Assembly (NCBI RefSeq): GCF_001679485.1
Contig: NZ_LZOZ01000020.1
Coordinates: 1-48,519, forward strand
Source: Haemophilus sp. CCUG 60358
GTDB taxonomy: Bacteria; Pseudomonadota; Gammaproteobacteria; Enterobacterales; Pasteurellaceae
Length of the DNA: 48,519 nucleotides
Reading direction: 5' to 3'
Part shown: piece after piece, positions 46,511-48,519 of the stretch
Layout: every line of letters starts with the position of its first letter
Numbering within the stretch: position 1 is the first letter of the stretch
The notes under the pieces: model-generated
Told to the model about the DNA's origin: nothing
Databases searched by the model: none
What the model saw: the letters and a program-made list of their open reading frames with translations, nothing else
Program-made: the position numbers and the translations under genes

Positions 46511-47041
46511 ATGAAAAAATTACTGACTGCTGCGCTGACTGCCGCCGCACTCGTCCTTCCTGCCGCCGTATCCTATGCCGCGCCCGCTGCTAAAGCCGCC
46601 AGCGCTTCACATAGCGGCGATGCCGCCCGACAAACCGATTCCCGACAAAGTTCAGCCATGAATCAAACCCATACCGCCGTCAGCAAATACAGCTTCGACG
46701 ATACCGTCCGCCGTTTGGAAACCGCCGTTAAAGAAAAAGGCATGACCGTGTTCGCCGTCATCGACCACCAAGCCGCAGCGCGACAAAGTGGTTTGGACAT
46801 GCAGCCCGCGAAAGTCATCGTTTTCGGCACGCCCAAAGCCGGCACACCGCTGATGCAAAAAGACCCCGCCTTCGCCCTGCAACTGCCGTTGCGCGTCCTC
46901 GTTACCGAAGCTGACGGCGCAGTCCAAGTCGTATTCAACGATACGCGCGCGCTGGTGTCGGGCAGCAAAATAGAGTTCGCCGAAGTGGAAAACACACTCG
47001 CCAATGCGGAAAAGCTCATCCGTAAAACGGTAACGGAATAA
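46511..47041 (+). CDS. DUF302-domain exported protein
   Basis: A 176-residue protein with a strong signal peptide (1-23, ending SYA) and an alanine-rich spacer. A DUF302 domain (about 60-170) follows with SFDDTVRRLETAVKEKGMTVFA, FGTPKAGTPLMQKDP and LPLRVLV. Function of DUF302 is unknown; a heme or copper link has been suggested for relatives. GGAG precedes the ATG by 9 nt. High GC and DUS on both sides mark it as Neisserial. It is the only intact gene in the bracketed segment. Confidence 0.85.
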   Translation: MKKLLTAALTAAALVLPAAVSYAAPAAKAASASHSGDAARQTDSRQSSAMNQTHTAVSKYSFDDTVRRLETAVKEKGMTVFAVIDHQAAARQSGLDMQPAKVIVFGTPKAGTPLMQKDPAFALQLPLRVLVTEADGAVQVVFNDTRALVSGSKIEFAEVENTLANAEKLIRKTVTE

Positions 47042-47058
47042 GGTTCGCCCAAATCCGA

Positions 47059-47070
47059 AGGTCGTCTGAA
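47059..47070 (+). repeat. Neisserial DUS, exact 12-mer
   Basis: AGGTCGTCTGAA, the same dialect as at 45964 and 46398, 18 nt after the DUF302 stop. Confidence 0.9.
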
Positions 47071-47089
47071 AACCTGAGCAAACCCTGAA

Positions 47090-47110
47090 CTGCACCCCAA
47101 AAGTTGGACA
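47090..47110 (+). mobile_element. Left inverted repeat of an IS3-family element
   Basis: CTGCACCCCAAAAGTTGGACA, partner of the right end at 43803-43823 and of the truncated left end at 45236. It begins the OrfA remnant that follows. Confidence 0.85.
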
Positions 47111-47141
47111 TCCCCTCCAACTCACAAGGTGCAGTTTTTTT

Positions 47142-47303
47142 ATGAGCAAATATACATTACACTTCAAATACCAAGCCGTACTCCACTACCTGCATATACG
47201 CAGCCAACAGCGTACCGCAGATCATTACGGCATCTCCCGAACCCACCTGCGACGATGGATACGCGCCTATCAAGAAGGCGGCATCGGCGCACTCGAACAT
47301 CCC
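47142..47303 (+). pseudogene. IS3-family (IS150-like) OrfA, N-terminal part
   Basis: The first 54 codons of the helix-turn-helix protein (YTLHFKYQAVLHYLHIRSQQ; HYGISRTHLRRWIRAYQEGG). The frame then enters the 362-bp repeat and stops at 47336. The rest of OrfA and all of OrfB are missing here; the OrfB half at 43482 could come from a related copy. Inactive remnant. Confidence 0.85.
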
Positions 47304-47662
47304 CACGATAGCGCGCGTTTCCTAACGCGTGCCTGAAAATCAATTTCGTTTGATTCAGATTTTTACTATTTTCATGAATAACTTCAATTTGCTTATTTTT
47401 TAGATAGATAAAACTACGCGTCAGAAGGAGGGGCTATCTGGGGAGCCGTTGGCAAAGCCAACGTTCAGAATCCTTTTGATTTTATAACCGCACTTTTTTG
47501 TCATTAGAAGAAAATTGAAGAACTTAAACAGGTAATCACTTTATCGCCAAATATCACTTTTCCGGTAAACTTTATTCGTGAGCTTGCCTCGGGATTTTGC
47601 TAACTCCGAAACCACAATAGATTGTAATGGCACAAGCGAGGACGCTTGCGCTATCAGGGGGA
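47301..47662. repeat. Direct repeat copy B, MITE-like, 362 bp
   Basis: Second copy of the element at 45255-45615, same orientation, with an extra T (in GAAAATTGAAG) that breaks the short open stretch of copy A. It carries an uptake signal at 47487-47495 and a hairpin CGTTGG/CCAACG at 47447-47463. Left neighbour is IS3 OrfA, right neighbour is the inside of a Neisserial permease gene. Confidence 0.85.
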
Positions 47663-47769
47663 CTTCGACGGTGATGGCTTATGTGGTGTTGGTTATCGTG
47701 TTTGTGTCACTGTTTGAATACCTGATTACCAAGCCTTTGGAAATTTTGTTTATGCCGTGGAGAAGGTGA
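47663..47769 (+). pseudogene. ABC transporter permease, C-terminal 34 codons
   Basis: STVMAYVVLVIVFVSLFEYL ... PWRR then TGA is the last membrane helix and tail of a SsuC/ThiX-like permease. The remainder was lost at the right edge of the repeat. The stop overlaps the ATPase start (TGATG), so this was an operon in the donor. Confidence 0.7.
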
Positions 47770-48461
47770 TGCTCTGTCTTGAAAACGTGCGTTTTGAAAT
47801 TCTCCGTGACCCCATCGTGCACGATTTCAGTTTGAACCTGCAACATGGCGAAGTGAAAGCTTTGTTCGGGCCGAGCGGCTGTGGCAAGACGACGGTTTTG
47901 CGTTTGATTGCGGGCTTGGAAACGCCGAAATCGGGCACGATACGCAATACTTTCCGCAAAACGGGTTTTCTGTTTCAGGAAAACCGCCTGCCGGAAAACT
48001 TGACTGCGATGCAGAATATCGCTATTTTTATGGACAAACCCGATGAAGGCGAAATCATCGCGCTGGCGGCGAAAGTCGGGCTGACTGCGGGCGATTTGAA
48101 CAAATATCCGACCGAATTGTCCGGCGGCATGGCGAAACGGGTAGCATTTTTGCGCCTGCTGCTGTGCGGCTGCGACCTTGCCTTGCTGGACGAGCCGTTC
48201 GTCGGTTTGGACCGCGATTTGCGCGATATTTTGGTCGCCATGCTGGTGGAAAAAATCGAGCGGCAGGGCATGACGTGTATGCTGGTAACGCACGACCGCT
48301 TCGAAGCCGCACGCCTGAGCCATGAAATCATGCTGCTTTCCACTAAGGGCATGAACGTGCAAAACGTGATTACCCTGCCTACGCTGCTGTCCAAACGCGA
48401 TTCGGCTTTTGAAGAAGCCGTGGTGGCAAGAGAGTTTCAGGGGATTCATTATTATGAGTGA
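47769..48461 (+). CDS. ABC transporter ATPase, nitrate/sulfonate/taurine-like (SsuB/TauB/ThiZ type)
   Basis: A 230-residue ATPase with Walker [10 protein letters not shown] (34-42), Q-loop FLFQENRLPENL, signature LSGGMAKRVAF and Walker B LALLDEPFVGLD. It is intact but without a full permease or binding protein in view. The ATG at 47769 is preferred over a GTG at 47757 because GGAGAAGG lies just upstream. GC-rich, no Haemophilus uptake signals. Substrate is unknown; the permease tail suggests a sulfonate- or pyrimidine-type importer. Confidence 0.85.
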   Translation: MLCLENVRFEILRDPIVHDFSLNLQHGEVKALFGPSGCGKTTVLRLIAGLETPKSGTIRNTFRKTGFLFQENRLPENLTAMQNIAIFMDKPDEGEIIALAAKVGLTAGDLNKYPTELSGGMAKRVAFLRLLLCGCDLALLDEPFVGLDRDLRDILVAMLVEKIERQGMTCMLVTHDRFEAARLSHEIMLLSTKGMNVQNVITLPTLLSKRDSAFEEAVVAREFQGIHYYE

Positions 48462-48499
48462 TAGGAATTTAAATTTCTGACAAACCTTGCGGTTCGTTG

Positions 48500-48519
48500 C
48501 CCTCTCCCTAGCCCTCTCC
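48500..48519. repeat. Short pyrimidine repeat at the window edge
   Basis: CCCTCTCC occurs twice (48500-48507 and 48512-48519) split by CTAG. It may be the start of a longer dispersed repeat cut by the window end. Confidence 0.35.

Larger units (their letters stand above)
99..47495. other. Hin-type DNA uptake signals across the window
   Basis: Exact AAGTGCGGT cores start at 99, 2604, 3968, 5958, 7865, 10520, 15041, 26890, 29082, 35949, 37492, 38035, 39133, 39705, 41447 and 43828. Exact complements ACCGCACTT start at 5988, 9069, 10550, 13052, 14103, 16692, 18531, 19881, 24716, 25284, 28431, 29055, 31357, 31892, 35929, 37988, 41148, 43190, 44514, 45223, 45441 and 47487. They guide uptake of related DNA; many are paired as terminators. 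None lies in 45616-47300 or 47663-48519. Confidence 0.85.

Noticed and set aside
46511..47100. Minus-strand frames of 145-171 codons
   Set aside because: They are shadows of the DUF302 gene, which has a signal peptide, binding site and domain in the plus frame.
43381..47662. CRISPR array or integron cassettes formed by the hairpin repeats
   Set aside because: The repeats are few, very long or unlike each other, have no regular spacing, and no cas or integrase gene is present.
40207..48519. An integrative element using the ssrA 3' end as attachment site
   Set aside because: I found no integrase and no second copy of the tmRNA 3' end in the window.

Overview
The window is a chromosomal stretch of a Haemophilus-type member of the Pasteurellaceae. 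I count about 38 exact Hin-type DNA uptake signal cores (AAGTGCGGT or its complement) by eye. The tmRNA tag reads ANDEQYALAA, and AT-rich housekeeping genes stand in the local groupings I remember from Haemophilus influenzae and Escherichia coli. The right end changes character: GC-rich DNA with Neisseria DNA uptake sequences in place of Haemophilus ones.

Layout. 1-5700: truA, accD-folC, then yfcH-type epimerase and argR facing mdh. 5701-6021: an intergenic stretch with a candidate CRP-controlled small RNA. 6022-12549, all minus: prs-ispE-lolB, cca, a YgiM-like SH3 protein, a Pit phosphate transporter and its DUF47 partner. 12688-20527, plus: CYTH triphosphatase, radA, lrp-ftsK-lolA-rarA. 20601-24547, minus: potABCD polyamine importer. 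24825-26057: pepT, followed by a second candidate small RNA. 26223-31847, minus: envelope genes (YcbL-like hydrolase, YcbK-like Tat protein, L,D-transpeptidase, prc, proQ). 32018-35912: letA-letB (PqiA/YebS and seven-MCE YebT type). 35993-37473: kdsC-kdsD. rnpB (37599-37974), dinB, a small secreted protein and ssrA (39842-40207) close the core part.

40277-48519 is accessory. An MdaB-type quinone reductase is followed by a GlxA/FtrA-like AraC regulator divergent from an exported metallo-hydrolase. Then comes a mosaic of Neisseria-like pieces, IS3-family (IS150-like) remnants and Haemophilus hairpin elements. A 361-362 bp direct repeat with imperfect inverted ends and a Haemophilus uptake signal occurs twice (45255-45615 and 47301-47662). 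It brackets a 1.7 kb stretch that begins with Neisserial DNA: azlD with two amber codons, an RlmB/AhpD chimeric ORF, a DUF302 protein and the start of an IS3 element. A Neisserial ABC permease tail and an intact ATPase follow the second copy up to the window edge.

The most unusual signal is that all three hairpin-bounded elements (43381-43482 and both long repeats) sit exactly where two unrelated foreign fragments meet. Two DUS dialects (GCCGTCTGAA at 43211 and AGGTCGTCTGAA from 45964 on) suggest more than one Neisserial donor. Everything here is read by eye; no database was searched.
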